Translations under genes and position numbers: made by a program | Shown: positions 42,303-51,353 of the stretch, piece by piece | Numbering within the stretch: position 1 is the stretch's first letter | How the letters are laid out: the number at the start of each line of letters is the position of its first letter | The notes under the pieces: generated by a model | Told to the model about the DNA's origin: nothing | What the model saw: only the letters and a program-made list of their open reading frames with translations | The model's database searches: none | Origin: Gemmatimonadota bacterium | GTDB lineage: Bacteria > Gemmatimonadota > Gemmatimonadetes > Longimicrobiales > Gaopeijiaceae | Direction: 5' to 3' | Assembly: GCA_002718595.1 (NCBI GenBank) | Contig: PBFD01000002.1 | Location: forward strand, 357,442-410,750 | DNA: 53,309 nt

Positions 42303-44140
42303 ATGTAAGTCGTCGGTCTTTCGATTCTTACAAACTAATCAGTGCAGTCGTGATCCTACATTTCATCCCGAGTTCTCTAGTAGGTCAAATTCCAGATACA
42401 ATACTTTCTGCTGGCGATACATTGGTTTCTGAAGCACAGATTACTGATAGTGACTCTCTAATGGCCTCGAGTGATTCCTTAGCCCAGGTCGTGAGGATTT
42501 TCCCTCAAATGGCCGGCTTATTTCCTCCTTCGTATGAAGCTGGTGTTTGGCATTACAATAGGCAGGCTATACTCTCATCTAGTGTAATGACATTGGCAGA
42601 GTTACTTGAACTTATACCTGGTACAATGGTCCTGAGAGGAGGAGATTACGGCACTCCTGAGACGGCTGTGTCTTTTGGGCTTGCTTCTGGGCGTATCAAG
42701 ATTTTTTGGGATGGATTGGAATGGACGCCTCTGGATACAGGGGTTCCAGACCTTTCGAGGATAACCTTAGCTGGCGTAAAAGAAGTTCGCGTCGAACGAC
42801 ATATGACAGGCCTAAGGATAGAATTGATAAGCCTTGAACCAAGTGAATCGATTCCGGAGACTGTAATTCAAGTGGGAACTGGAGATTTGGGGACCAATTT
42901 GCTTAGGGCAGAATTATCTCATCCAGATGTATTAGGAGGTGCATTGACGTTTGCTATGGATCGTCTTGAAACACGAGGACCCAATTTCCAAAACCGTGGA
43001 TCTTTATCCGGAATAGGAGTCCGTTATGGACTTCATATGGGAGATAAAGGAGGATTAATCTTTGATTTGAAAAGTTCTACTCCTCAGAATGACAATGCCG
43101 ATCTTGTGGGGAAAGTGAAAAGAAGCGATTGGAATATTCGGGGAAGGTGGCGTTTGCTGGAGGGGTTGGTTGGAGAGGCTTTTGTGGGTTCTTCTTCGTT
43201 GGCTGAGGATTCGAAAGAATCAGCAAGTGATTATCATCAAGAGTACTCAGGGAGGCAACTAGGTATCAGGGCCAATTACGAGATTGGTGATTTGTGGGCT
43301 ACAGGAAATGCAAGGATGTTTTCTGGGTCTATCATGCGAGAGAAAGCTTACGATTTTAAAGTGGGTATCAATCAGAAAAATCTCGTAGCGGTCGAAGCTT
43401 CTGTACAGGGTGAATATTGGTCTGAGCAGAAAGTTTCATCTCTAGGTTTTCAGGCTGTCACAGCTCCTCTTCTGGGTTTTTCCTTTTTTGGTAGTTATGA
43501 GGATGGAACCGCAGGATCAGCATTTATCTCAAGGATCCAGGAAAGTGATATGGAGACTAATGTGCCGGAGATATTTACAAAAAGGAAGGGGAGTCGTTTA
43601 GGAGCGAATTTTTCCTGGGGTGGGATAGATATTTCGGCAGCCATGTTACATTTTCATGCTGACTCTCTTCGTCCTTTAGGCTTGCCAATAGAACTGGGAT
43701 CGGTATCACTGAAAGGTGGGAATCGAAACGGATTTGAAGGAGAAATAAACCTCCCTCTTCCAATTCGTGGTTTCAAAATCGAAGGCACTGGTCAAATATG
43801 GGAAGAAGAATCCTCATATCTTCCGAGAAGGATGTGGAAAAGCGCTTTGACTTATCATGGCCTTTTCAAGGAATCGGAGAACTTGGAAGTTTGGGCTAAG
43901 GCGGGTGTGATCGGGAGAGATTCGATGTTGTTGAGGACACTAGAAATAGATTCAAACCATCTAACAAGAGTAGCGGCGTTACAAAGATGGTTCACACATA
44001 TACAAGTGCGGGTGGTGACCCTTAACATTTTTGTTCGCTGGGAGAATATGTTGGGAAAAATTGACAACTACGATTTTCCTGGCCGAAAACAACCAAGATT
44101 TCGGACTATTTATGGGATCAAGTGGATTCTAAGTAATTAA
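42299..44140 (+). CDS. Outer-membrane protein with TonB-plug-like domain
   Basis: A 613-residue exported protein. A signal segment (about 8-28, KLISAVVILHFIPSSLVGQ) is followed by a linker. A plug-like domain (about 85-165) contains MTLAELLELIPGTMVLRGG and ITLAGVKEVRVER, as in TonB-dependent receptors. The remaining 450 residues alternate aromatic and polar strands as in a beta-barrel. It is shorter than most TonB receptors and no TonB box is obvious, so ligand and energy coupling are unknown. Start GTG 42299 overlaps the pepA stop (GTGA), with GGAG 9 bases upstream. Confidence 0.75.
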   Translation: MNVSRRSFDSYKLISAVVILHFIPSSLVGQIPDTILSAGDTLVSEAQITDSDSLMASSDSLAQVVRIFPQMAGLFPPSYEAGVWHYNRQAILSSSVMTLAELLELIPGTMVLRGGDYGTPETAVSFGLASGRIKIFWDGLEWTPLDTGVPDLSRITLAGVKEVRVERHMTGLRIELISLEPSESIPETVIQVGTGDLGTNLLRAELSHPDVLGGALTFAMDRLETRGPNFQNRGSLSGIGVRYGLHMGDKGGLIFDLKSSTPQNDNADLVGKVKRSDWNIRGRWRLLEGLVGEAFVGSSSLAEDSKESASDYHQEYSGRQLGIRANYEIGDLWATGNARMFSGSIMREKAYDFKVGINQKNLVAVEASVQGEYWSEQKVSSLGFQAVTAPLLGFSFFGSYEDGTAGSAFISRIQESDMETNVPEIFTKRKGSRLGANFSWGGIDISAAMLHFHADSLRPLGLPIELGSVSLKGGNRNGFEGEINLPLPIRGFKIEGTGQIWEEESSYLPRRMWKSALTYHGLFKESENLEVWAKAGVIGRDSMLLRTLEIDSNHLTRVAALQRWFTHIQVRVVTLNIFVRWENMLGKIDNYDFPGRKQPRFRTIYGIKWILSN

Positions 44141-44282
44141 TTTAATCCCCCTGCCATACTTAGTGGCACAGATATCTCGAAAGCTAAGTACTGAGTTGTA
44201 AGATAAGAATAAAGGGTTGTAGTTTTACGGCTGCCAATAAATTGGTGGTTGTAATTAGGGTTTTTCATTACGAGGTGTTGCA

Positions 44283-45170
44283 ATGATCAGGAGTATGACA
44301 GGTTTTGGACAAGCGGAAAGGAAGTTGGAGGGTTTTCTTTGTCGTGTAGAGATCAAGACAGTTAACCATCGGTTTTTTAACGTCAACTTCCGTCTACCTA
44401 GTAATAGCGGGCGCTTGGAAACTGAAATTCAAAAAGTACTTCAGGAAGTGATCACAAGAGGACATGTGAACTATTCACTGTCTTTCAGCAATAGCGATTC
44501 TGAGGTCCACCAGAATCTGCCTATACTCGATCTTGAAAGAGCTAAGATCCATTGGGAGACTTTGAGTGCTCTAAAAAAAGAATTAGAAATTACTGAGGAA
44601 ATAGGTTTGTCTCATATAGTGGGAGAGAGTTTTCGCAGGAATAGTGAAATGATCCCAATTGAAAATTTCCAAACAGAAGACATTGCAGAGTTGACTAGGG
44701 AAGCTCTAAAGGAGTTGATAGAGTTTCGGACGCATGAGGGATTCAATATTGAACGTGACCTACAGGAACGATTGATGTTTTTGGGGGAAGTGTTAAGAGG
44801 TATTGAGAAAAGGGCTCCAGACCGTTTAGTCTCAGAGCGAGACCGCTTACAACGTTCTGTGCAGGAACTATGTGGCCGTGATGTGTTCGATCAGGATCGA
44901 CTAGCCAGGGAAATAGCTATTTTAGCGGACAAATGGGATATTTCTGAAGAAGCCGTCAGACTGCACTCTCATCTAGACCTATTTTCGTTAACTATGAATG
45001 AGAACACTTCGTTGCCGGCCGGGAAAAAACTGGGTTTTATTCTTCAGGAGATACTTAGAGAGGTCAACACTATCAGTGCTAAGGCGAATGATAGTGTTAT
45101 CAGTAAGGCTACTATAGAGTGTAAGGAAGAAATAGAGAGGATTAGAGAACAATTGGAGAATATAGAGTGA
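44283..45170 (+). CDS. yicC: YicC/YloC-family endoribonuclease
   Basis: A 295-residue YicC protein with the typical N-terminal MIRSMTGFGQA and VEIKTVNHRFFNV. The C-terminal half has LDLFSLTMNE and GKKLGFILQEILREVNTISAKAND split around residues 245-275, then CKEEIERIREQLENIE. YicC is a recently recognised RNase. It is the first gene of the run to dnaB and overlaps gmk by 4 bp. The 142 bp before it holds a CCAAT-AA-ATTGG palindrome (44234-44245) of unknown role. Confidence 0.95.
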   Translation: MIRSMTGFGQAERKLEGFLCRVEIKTVNHRFFNVNFRLPSNSGRLETEIQKVLQEVITRGHVNYSLSFSNSDSEVHQNLPILDLERAKIHWETLSALKKELEITEEIGLSHIVGESFRRNSEMIPIENFQTEDIAELTREALKELIEFRTHEGFNIERDLQERLMFLGEVLRGIEKRAPDRLVSERDRLQRSVQELCGRDVFDQDRLAREIAILADKWDISEEAVRLHSHLDLFSLTMNENTSLPAGKKLGFILQEILREVNTISAKANDSVISKATIECKEEIERIREQLENIE

Positions 45171-45826
45171 TTGCAAGTTTTTCGGAGGCGAAACCATTGA
45201 TTGTTGTGGCTGGACCCAGTGGAGCGGGTAAAACGACGGTCGCTAGTCGTCTGGTGGATCGAGACAAAAGGTTTTCCTTCTCCATCTCTGCGACTACCCG
45301 ATCTCCAAGGGGTAACGAAGTCGATGGCGTTGATTATTTATTCTTATCTCAGGATGAATTCGCCACTATGGTGAGTAATGGTGATTTTGTAGAATGGGCT
45401 GAAGTCCATGGAGAAAAGTACGGCACACCTAGAGATCAGCTAGATTCAGCATTCAGGTCAGAGACATCCTTGGTCCTGGATATAGATGTCCAGGGTGCGA
45501 TTCAGATCAAGAACCAGATTGAAGATGTGACCTTGATCTTTTTGATGCCCCCTTCCGTGGAGGTGTTAGTTGAAAGACTGAGAGGGAGAGGAACGGAAAA
45601 AGAAGAAAAATTGATAGAACGTTTACAAAATGCTCGGGAAGAAGTAGTCCTAGCAAAGGAATTCGACTACATGTTGGTCAATGAAGAACTTGACAGGGTG
45701 GTTGCTCAGATCAAAGAAATCATTACTGTAGAGAGGGAGACTAATCCGAAAGGGATCGACTTATCAAGTGAAATTCGCCAGTTTCAAACTGGTTTAGATA
45801 TAGTCCTTGAAGATCTGCTAGAGTAG
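45167..45826 (+). CDS. gmk: Guanylate kinase
   Basis: Phosphorylates GMP to GDP. The 219-residue protein has the P-loop VAGPSGAGKTTV near residues 14-25. SISATTRSPRGNEVDGVDY binds GMP, and LVLDIDVQGA is the Walker B-like strand. It starts with GTG in a GTGA overlap with yicC. GGAG lies upstream. The order yicC-gmk-rpoZ is common. Confidence 0.97.
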   Translation: MIASFSEAKPLIVVAGPSGAGKTTVASRLVDRDKRFSFSISATTRSPRGNEVDGVDYLFLSQDEFATMVSNGDFVEWAEVHGEKYGTPRDQLDSAFRSETSLVLDIDVQGAIQIKNQIEDVTLIFLMPPSVEVLVERLRGRGTEKEEKLIERLQNAREEVVLAKEFDYMLVNEELDRVVAQIKEIITVERETNPKGIDLSSEIRQFQTGLDIVLEDLLE

Positions 45827-45850
45827 AATTAATAAAAATGGAGTTCGTGA

Positions 45851-46066
45851 ATGCGTGTTTTTACACCCGACGAAACATCAGAGCACACAGGTAGCAAGTA
45901 TCTTGGGGTGTTGGTGGCAGCGAGATACGCTCGCGAGCTAACAGCACTACCGAGAGAAACTCTTCCTCTAGGAGAGGAAAAGAAGCTAACTACTAAATCT
46001 CTTGAGGCACTGACGTCTGGTCAGATAGAGTTTCGTTTGGTAGGAAGGCGTAAGAGGGGATTGTAG
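45851..46066 (+). CDS. rpoZ: RNA polymerase omega subunit
   Basis: A 71-residue omega subunit. It begins MRVFTPDETSEHTGSKYLG and continues with VLVAARYARELTALPRE, the core helix that packs against beta'. The usual C-terminal helix is reduced. It directly follows gmk, which fixes the assignment despite the short length. The MRVFTP start is, as far as I recall, typical of Gemmatimonadota. Confidence 0.92.
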   Translation: MRVFTPDETSEHTGSKYLGVLVAARYARELTALPRETLPLGEEKKLTTKSLEALTSGQIEFRLVGRRKRGL

Positions 46067-46107
46067 CTTCCCAGATTGTATATCCAAATGATCATGGAGC
46101 GAATGTT

Positions 46108-47349
46108 GTGTCCACAGGCTTTCTTAGTCCCAGGCAACCCTGGCAGGGACGTCGTGTTGTTCTTGGAGTCACTGGAAGTATTGCCGCTTACAAGGCGATC
46201 GCCATTGCCAGGTCACTCACATCTTTGGGCGCAGCAGTAGATACAGTTCTCACCGACGGAGCTAGACAGTTTGTCTCTGCCATATCTTTCGAGGGAGTTA
46301 CTGGAAGGGATTCAGCGACCGAACTATTTTCTGTAGATAAATCCGCCCTACACATCAGTTTAGGTGTTGAAGCCGATGTTGTCTGTGTAGCTCCAGCGAC
46401 AGCGGATTTTATAGCTAGATCGAGTCAGGGAAGGGCTAATGATCTTCTTAGTACTACACTTTTAGCCACGAAGGCTCCAATCGTGATTTGTCCTGCTATG
46501 AACACCAATATGTATACTCATCCACAAACCCAAAGAAACTTAAAATATCTGTCAGAAAATCTGTCTTATACAGTGGCTGGACCTGCAAAGGGAGCGCTGG
46601 CATATGGAGAAAGTGAGGGTATGGGAAGAATGTTGGAACCCGATGAGATCATTGAAGAAATAGGGAAGGCTTTGGTCGGTTCTTCTCCTCTAAAGGACAA
46701 AGTAGTTTTAGTAACAGCCGGACCGACTCAAGAATCGATTGATCCAGTAAGATTTATTAGTAATCGTTCTTCAGGACGGATGGGTTTTTCGATTGCTCAA
46801 GCTGCTCATCGACTTGGCGCATCAGTGCGTTTGGTGACAGGTCCAGTGGCGCTGCCAGATCCCTATGGTGTTGACACAATAAGGGTAAACAGTGCTCATG
46901 AGATGCTGGCCAGTGTTTCTGAATGGCTTCCACAAGTGGATGTGTCGATTTTTGGAGCAGCAGTTTCAGACTATGGTTTTGAGAAGATTGCTACTAATAA
47001 AATGAAACGTTCTGAGAAGAAAGGACCATTTATTTTGGATCTGGTGGAGAATCCAGACATCGCTTTAGAAACAAAGAATGAACGGAAAGCAAAATCCATC
47101 ACAGTTGGTTTCGCTTTGGAAACAGAATCTCTTTTGGGGAACGCACGCGACAAACTCGAAAGAAAGCAGTTCGACTTTATTGTAGCGAATCGTGCAGATG
47201 AAGAAGACGCTGGTTTCGATAGTGAGAACAATCGTGTCACCTTGTTATTCCCAGACGGTAGGTGTGAAGAAGTTCCATTGATGAGCAAACATCTTGTATC
47301 AGAAATTATAATGGGTCACATCTTGGAATTACTCAAAGATCGGCCATGA
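46108..47349 (+). CDS. coaBC: Bifunctional phosphopantothenoylcysteine decarboxylase/synthetase
   Basis: Two steps of coenzyme A synthesis in one 413-residue protein. The N-terminal CoaC flavoprotein half (about 15-190) shows GVTGSIAAYKAI and the PAMNTNMYTHP active-site motif. The C-terminal CoaB half has VTAGPTQESIDPVRFISNRS and NKMKRSEKKG. It starts with GTG 46108, 42 bp after rpoZ, with GGAG 9 bases upstream. Its TGA overlaps the udg ATG by 4 bp. Confidence 0.96.
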   Translation: MSTGFLSPRQPWQGRRVVLGVTGSIAAYKAIAIARSLTSLGAAVDTVLTDGARQFVSAISFEGVTGRDSATELFSVDKSALHISLGVEADVVCVAPATADFIARSSQGRANDLLSTTLLATKAPIVICPAMNTNMYTHPQTQRNLKYLSENLSYTVAGPAKGALAYGESEGMGRMLEPDEIIEEIGKALVGSSPLKDKVVLVTAGPTQESIDPVRFISNRSSGRMGFSIAQAAHRLGASVRLVTGPVALPDPYGVDTIRVNSAHEMLASVSEWLPQVDVSIFGAAVSDYGFEKIATNKMKRSEKKGPFILDLVENPDIALETKNERKAKSITVGFALETESLLGNARDKLERKQFDFIVANRADEEDAGFDSENNRVTLLFPDGRCEEVPLMSKHLVSEIIMGHILELLKDRP

Positions 47350-48107
47350 CTCATGGATCGTCGCCGTTGCAAGTATTGATAGAATTACTGTCTCGTTCTA
47401 AAGATTTAGGACTAGGTAATATCGTGCTGGAAGGGGCGACTAGAGAAGAGATTTTATTTTCTGACACTGTTGAAAAGAAGGAACTTAGAGTGACTAGACC
47501 TGTGGTAAAATTTGATCAGGAGCCTCTGGGTAATTCTAAGTGGCTGGAAACTGTTTCGGAGATGGATTACGATCTTTTGGAAGAGACAGCGAAACATTGT
47601 GAAAAGTGTTCATTATGGGAAACTAGAAATGAAGTTGTTTTTTCTGACGGGCATCGTGATGCACGGCTGATGATTGTTGGGGAAGCTCCCGGGGCTAAGG
47701 AGGACCAGGCCGGGGTGCCGTTTGTTGGTCAGGCTGGCAAATTTTTGGACCTGCTTTTGGCATCGGTTTCTTTGTCGAGAAAGGACTCGGTATATATATG
47801 CAATGTCCTGAAGTGCAGGCCACCTAGTAATAGAAACCCATTACCAAATGAAATAGAGATGTGTACAGCATATTTGGAGCAACAGATTGCTTTAGTAGCT
47901 CCAGAGGTTATTCTGGCTGTCGGGACATTTTCGGCTCATTTTCTGACGGGGAAGAAACTCCCACTCGGAAAACTACGCGGATCGACTTATTCATATAGAG
48001 GAGTGCCTTTAGTGATTACGTATCATCCAGCAGCGCTGTTACGTAATCCAGGATGGACACGTCCCACTTGGGAAGACTTCCAGCTTCTCCGAAAGATAAT
48101 GGATTGA
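47346..48107 (+). CDS. udg: Uracil-DNA glycosylase, family 4 (iron-sulfur)
   Basis: Removes uracil from DNA. The 253-residue protein has an N-terminal extension of about 75 residues before the core. The cluster cysteines are in HCEKCSLW, ICNVLKCRPPSNR and EMCTAYLEQQ. Active-site motifs are VGEAPGAKEDQAG and TYHPAALLRNP. This [4Fe-4S] family 4 enzyme is typical of thermophiles and many other bacteria. The gene is coupled to coaBC by overlap and precedes dnaB. Confidence 0.95.
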   Translation: MTHGSSPLQVLIELLSRSKDLGLGNIVLEGATREEILFSDTVEKKELRVTRPVVKFDQEPLGNSKWLETVSEMDYDLLEETAKHCEKCSLWETRNEVVFSDGHRDARLMIVGEAPGAKEDQAGVPFVGQAGKFLDLLLASVSLSRKDSVYICNVLKCRPPSNRNPLPNEIEMCTAYLEQQIALVAPEVILAVGTFSAHFLTGKKLPLGKLRGSTYSYRGVPLVITYHPAALLRNPGWTRPTWEDFQLLRKIMD

Positions 48108-48128
48108 GGATAATGGAGACGATATCGA

Positions 48129-49505
48129 ATGACAGATAGTCAAGAAAGAGAGCACCCATATTCTGCGGAGGCAGAAATTGCTGTTTTGGGTGGTATGTTG
48201 ATCGATCAAGATGCTCTGATAAAAGTTATTGAAATGGTCGATGAGTCCATGTTTTATAGAGAGGGAAATCGTCGACTATTCAAATCCATGGTTACTATTT
48301 TCAGTCGAGGGGACGTAGTAGACCTCATTACATTGAAAAATGAGCTGGAAAGTAATGATGAATTAAGTGCGGTAGGTGGAGGCGCTTTCCTTTCAGATCT
48401 TATCGATGCAGTACCAACTGCTGCGAACATCACTTACCACGCTCAAATCGTAAAAAACAAAGCAATACTGAGAAGGTTGATCGACGCAGCGTCTGGGATA
48501 ATCAGAAATGTTCAAGTGCCAGGAGAAAAATCTATTGAAGAGGTTTTAGATGAGGCAGAACAAAGTGTCTTTCAAGTGGCTGAAAGTCATGAGCGAAGTG
48601 GTTTCGTCCGTGTAAAAGAGATCCTTCATAGGACAATGGAGAACATTGAAGAGATGCAGGATGCATCTGGCGGAATAACCGGATCTCCCAGCGGTTTCCC
48701 AGATTTAGATTTGATGACTACGGGATTTCAAAATGGCGATTTGGTCATTGTAGCAGCTCGACCGGCAATGGGTAAGACTTCCTGGATTTTAAATGTAGCC
48801 CAGTCTTTAGCGATAAAACACGAAACACCAGTGGCAATTTTTTCATTGGAGATGTCTAAAGAACAGCTTGTCCAGAGGTTTCTTTGTGCGGAAGGTCGGG
48901 TGGATGCTCAGAAGCTACGCCAGGGTAGAATGAACGAAGATGAGTGGAAGAATTTAGCGGTGGCAGCAGGACGTCTAAACACTGCTCCCCTTTGGATAGA
49001 TGATTCTCCTGGGAGCACTGTTCTAGAAATGAGGGCAAAGGCCAGACGTTTAAAATCTGAAACTAACTTAGGTATGCTCGTAGTAGATTACATGCAGCTT
49101 ATGGCTGGTACTCAAAGAAGATCGGAGAGTAGGGTGCAAGAGGTCAGTGAGATCTCTAGAGGGTTGAAATCATTAGCTAGAGAACTCAATGTGCCAGTCA
49201 TTGCTCTAAGTCAGCTCAGTAGAGCTCCTGAACAGAGAACTGATCGAAGGCCACAACTAGCGGATCTTCGGGACAGTGGATCAATAGAACAGGACGCTGA
49301 TATTGTAATGTTTCTTTATCGGCCCGAATATTATTTTGGTCCTGTTGATAGGGATGGAAATTCTTTAGAGGGAAAAGCAGAGCTTATTGTGAGCAAACAG
49401 CGGAATGGGCCAACTGGTACGGTCAACCTTGTGTTCCATAAATCCTTTACTCGTTTCGACTCTGTGGCACGGGCCCAGGATAATAGGGCAGGATCGGGGA
49501 ACTAG
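48129..49505 (+). CDS. dnaB: Replicative DNA helicase
   Basis: The hexameric fork helicase, 458 residues. The N-terminal primase-interacting domain begins HPYSAEAEIAVLGGMLID. Walker A is AARPAMGKTSWILN, Walker B is LGMLVVDYMQL, and PVIALSQLSRAPEQR with DLRDSGSIEQDAD follow. There is no intein. ATG 48129 is 21 bp after udg. Confidence 0.98.
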   Translation: MTDSQEREHPYSAEAEIAVLGGMLIDQDALIKVIEMVDESMFYREGNRRLFKSMVTIFSRGDVVDLITLKNELESNDELSAVGGGAFLSDLIDAVPTAANITYHAQIVKNKAILRRLIDAASGIIRNVQVPGEKSIEEVLDEAEQSVFQVAESHERSGFVRVKEILHRTMENIEEMQDASGGITGSPSGFPDLDLMTTGFQNGDLVIVAARPAMGKTSWILNVAQSLAIKHETPVAIFSLEMSKEQLVQRFLCAEGRVDAQKLRQGRMNEDEWKNLAVAAGRLNTAPLWIDDSPGSTVLEMRAKARRLKSETNLGMLVVDYMQLMAGTQRRSESRVQEVSEISRGLKSLARELNVPVIALSQLSRAPEQRTDRRPQLADLRDSGSIEQDADIVMFLYRPEYYFGPVDRDGNSLEGKAELIVSKQRNGPTGTVNLVFHKSFTRFDSVARAQDNRAGSGN

Positions 49506-49512
49506 CAGTTTT

Positions 49513-50235
49513 GTGAGTGAATCTAAAGAGTCTAGGCGTGATCCATTGCTGGCGGATCTTCAGATAGGTGTGGTGATACCAGCGGCAGGGTCTGGTCAGC
49601 GTATGGGCATGAAATATAAGCAATTTATGCACCTGTCTGGACAACCCGTCCTAAAACATGTTCTGAATATGTTCGAAGATCAGTGTTGGGTTAAGGAAGT
49701 AGTTGTTGCTTTGCCCCAGGCACAGGTTCAAGAACCACCAGGTTGGTTCAGTGAATACAAGAAGGTTCGGCGAGTTCTCGGTGGTAGCACTAGGAGAGAT
49801 TCTGTTTGGAATGGTATTAAGGATTTATCTCAGGGATTGGACCTGGTTGTTGTGCATGACGGTGCACGTCCTCTGACACCCCAGAGAACTTTTGTAGATT
49901 GCATAAAAATTGCTTCTAAAGGTGTTGGAGCAGTATCTGGTGTTAAGGTTGTGGATACTCTGAAAGTCAGCAACAGTGAAAAAGAGGTGCTAGGGACACT
50001 GGAAAGAAAAAATGTTTGGAGAGCTCAAACACCTCAAGTGTTTCCGTACGATGTGATATTCAGCGCCTATCATAAAGCAATTAAGAATAATTGGGATGCA
50101 AGTGACGATTCTGGCATAGTCGAAAAAGCTGGAGACAAGGTGAAGATGGTCGAGTCCTCACCGTTAAATTTCAAGATCACGGTAGCTACGGATATGGATA
50201 TGGCAGAATTTGTGTTTACTCACTGCCGTTCTTGA
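49513..50235 (+). CDS. ispD: 2-C-methyl-D-erythritol 4-phosphate cytidylyltransferase
   Basis: The cytidylyltransferase of the MEP isoprenoid pathway. The core is GVVIPAAGSGQRMGMKYKQF near residues 20-39. VVVHDGARPLTPQ, AQTPQVFPYD and DDSGIVEKAG follow. The start is uncertain: GTG 49513 lies 7 bp after dnaB and gives 240 residues. A longer frame would run back inside dnaB and is unlikely. TsaC follows with a 4-bp overlap. Confidence 0.94.
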   Translation: MSESKESRRDPLLADLQIGVVIPAAGSGQRMGMKYKQFMHLSGQPVLKHVLNMFEDQCWVKEVVVALPQAQVQEPPGWFSEYKKVRRVLGGSTRRDSVWNGIKDLSQGLDLVVVHDGARPLTPQRTFVDCIKIASKGVGAVSGVKVVDTLKVSNSEKEVLGTLERKNVWRAQTPQVFPYDVIFSAYHKAIKNNWDASDDSGIVEKAGDKVKMVESSPLNFKITVATDMDMAEFVFTHCRS

Positions 50236-50876
50236 AAAAATTGAAGACACTAGACGCTAGGAATATGCTTCCATCGATTTTTCCGTATAGTGATGTAACT
50301 AGACATATTGAATCGGGTGGAATGATAATTTATCCGACAGAGACGGTATATGGACTTGGAGGGATGCCTGAGGAATCCGTCATCAGCAAGATAATTGCCC
50401 TAAAACAACGTAGATCAAATAAGCCCATGCTACTTTTAGTCCCCGACAGAAAATCCACAGAAGCATTGGGATGGACTCCGGAAGCCTCTATGTTGGCCGA
50501 TGCTTTTTGGCCAGGTCCATTGACACTGATTCTATCGGATAACGACTATCACTACCCAGAATCGGTAAGAAATTCCACTGGTGGTGTCGCTGTTAGAGTA
50601 AGTCCCCATCCAGTTGCAGACGCATTGGTCAAACAGCTTGGACATCCCATTCTGTCTACCAGTCTTAATATAGCTGGGGACAAGCCTCTTTTGGACTTGA
50701 GCGAGATGACTAAACAGAGTGGGTTTGTGTCGGATGATAATTTGCTGGCATTAGATATTGGTCCTTTAGGCTATTCTTTACCGTCTACGGTAGTAGATTG
50801 TTCTCAGGGAACAACAAGAATCATCCGAGAAGGTGCTATTTCGCTCAGTGAAATAGAGCGAGTGATACTGGAATGA
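50232..50876 (+). CDS. tsaC: Threonylcarbamoyl-AMP synthase (Sua5/YwlC/TsaC)
   Basis: Makes threonylcarbamoyl-AMP for the t6A base of tRNAs that read ANN codons. The 214-residue YrdC domain shows GGMIIYPTETVYGLGG (about 29-44) and KQRRSNKPMLLLV. LSTSLNIAGDKPL and PSTVVDC are conserved further on. Start TTG 50232 overlaps the ispD stop; ATG 50265 is the alternative. It precedes the phosphatase gene, the same order as ywlC-ywlE in Bacillus. Confidence 0.94.
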   Translation: MKKLKTLDARNMLPSIFPYSDVTRHIESGGMIIYPTETVYGLGGMPEESVISKIIALKQRRSNKPMLLLVPDRKSTEALGWTPEASMLADAFWPGPLTLILSDNDYHYPESVRNSTGGVAVRVSPHPVADALVKQLGHPILSTSLNIAGDKPLLDLSEMTKQSGFVSDDNLLALDIGPLGYSLPSTVVDCSQGTTRIIREGAISLSEIERVILE

Positions 50877-50902
50877 AACAAATGTCCGTGGTTGGAGAAT
50901 CG

Positions 50903-51352
50903 ATGCTAACCAAGATGCTTTTTGTTTGTGCTGGGAATACTTGTAGGAGTCCAATGGCCGAGGTCATAGCCAGAGAGTTGCTTGCGTCACGAGAATTGTT
51001 CGGCGTGCGTGTTCGTTCGGCTGGCATTACTGCAGTTCCAGGGTATGAGGCCAATGTGAATGCTGTGCAGGCAGCTTCGAGTGCGGGACTCGATCTGAGC
51101 CAGCACAGGAGTAAAACACTGAACGAGGATGTTGTTAGCTGGGCGGACGTGGTTATTGTCATGGAAGAATACCAAATCAATTGGGTGTCACGTTTGGGAG
51201 GTGGGGAAAAGGTGTTTGTCATGGGAGATGGGGTTCCTGATCCCTTTGGATGTGACAAACAAACATACGACGAAGTATTTCGTATTCTACACAGTCTTAT
51301 AAGCGATCTTCTGAAATCCGTGTTTCGAGACAATATCTCTGAAAAAAGTTGA
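50903..51352 (+). CDS. Low-molecular-weight phosphatase, likely protein-arginine phosphatase type
   Basis: A 149-residue protein of the low-molecular-weight phosphatase family. The P-loop is VCAGNTCRSPMAE with Cys9 as nucleophile and Arg15. The Asp general acid is in GVPDPFG. The Thr at position 13 of the loop matches the arginine phosphatase YwlE, where tyrosine phosphatases usually have Ile; DPFG is also YwlE-like. ATG 50903 has GGAG 5 bases upstream; an ATG at 50873 overlapping tsaC is possible. No McsB kinase gene lies in the window. Confidence 0.88.
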   Translation: MLTKMLFVCAGNTCRSPMAEVIARELLASRELFGVRVRSAGITAVPGYEANVNAVQAASSAGLDLSQHRSKTLNEDVVSWADVVIVMEEYQINWVSRLGGGEKVFVMGDGVPDPFGCDKQTYDEVFRILHSLISDLLKSVFRDNISEKS

Positions 51353-51353
51353 A

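Noticed and set aside
44153-44177. Hairpin TGCCA...TGGCA after the outer-membrane gene as a terminator
   Set aside because: Five-base stem with no T-run.
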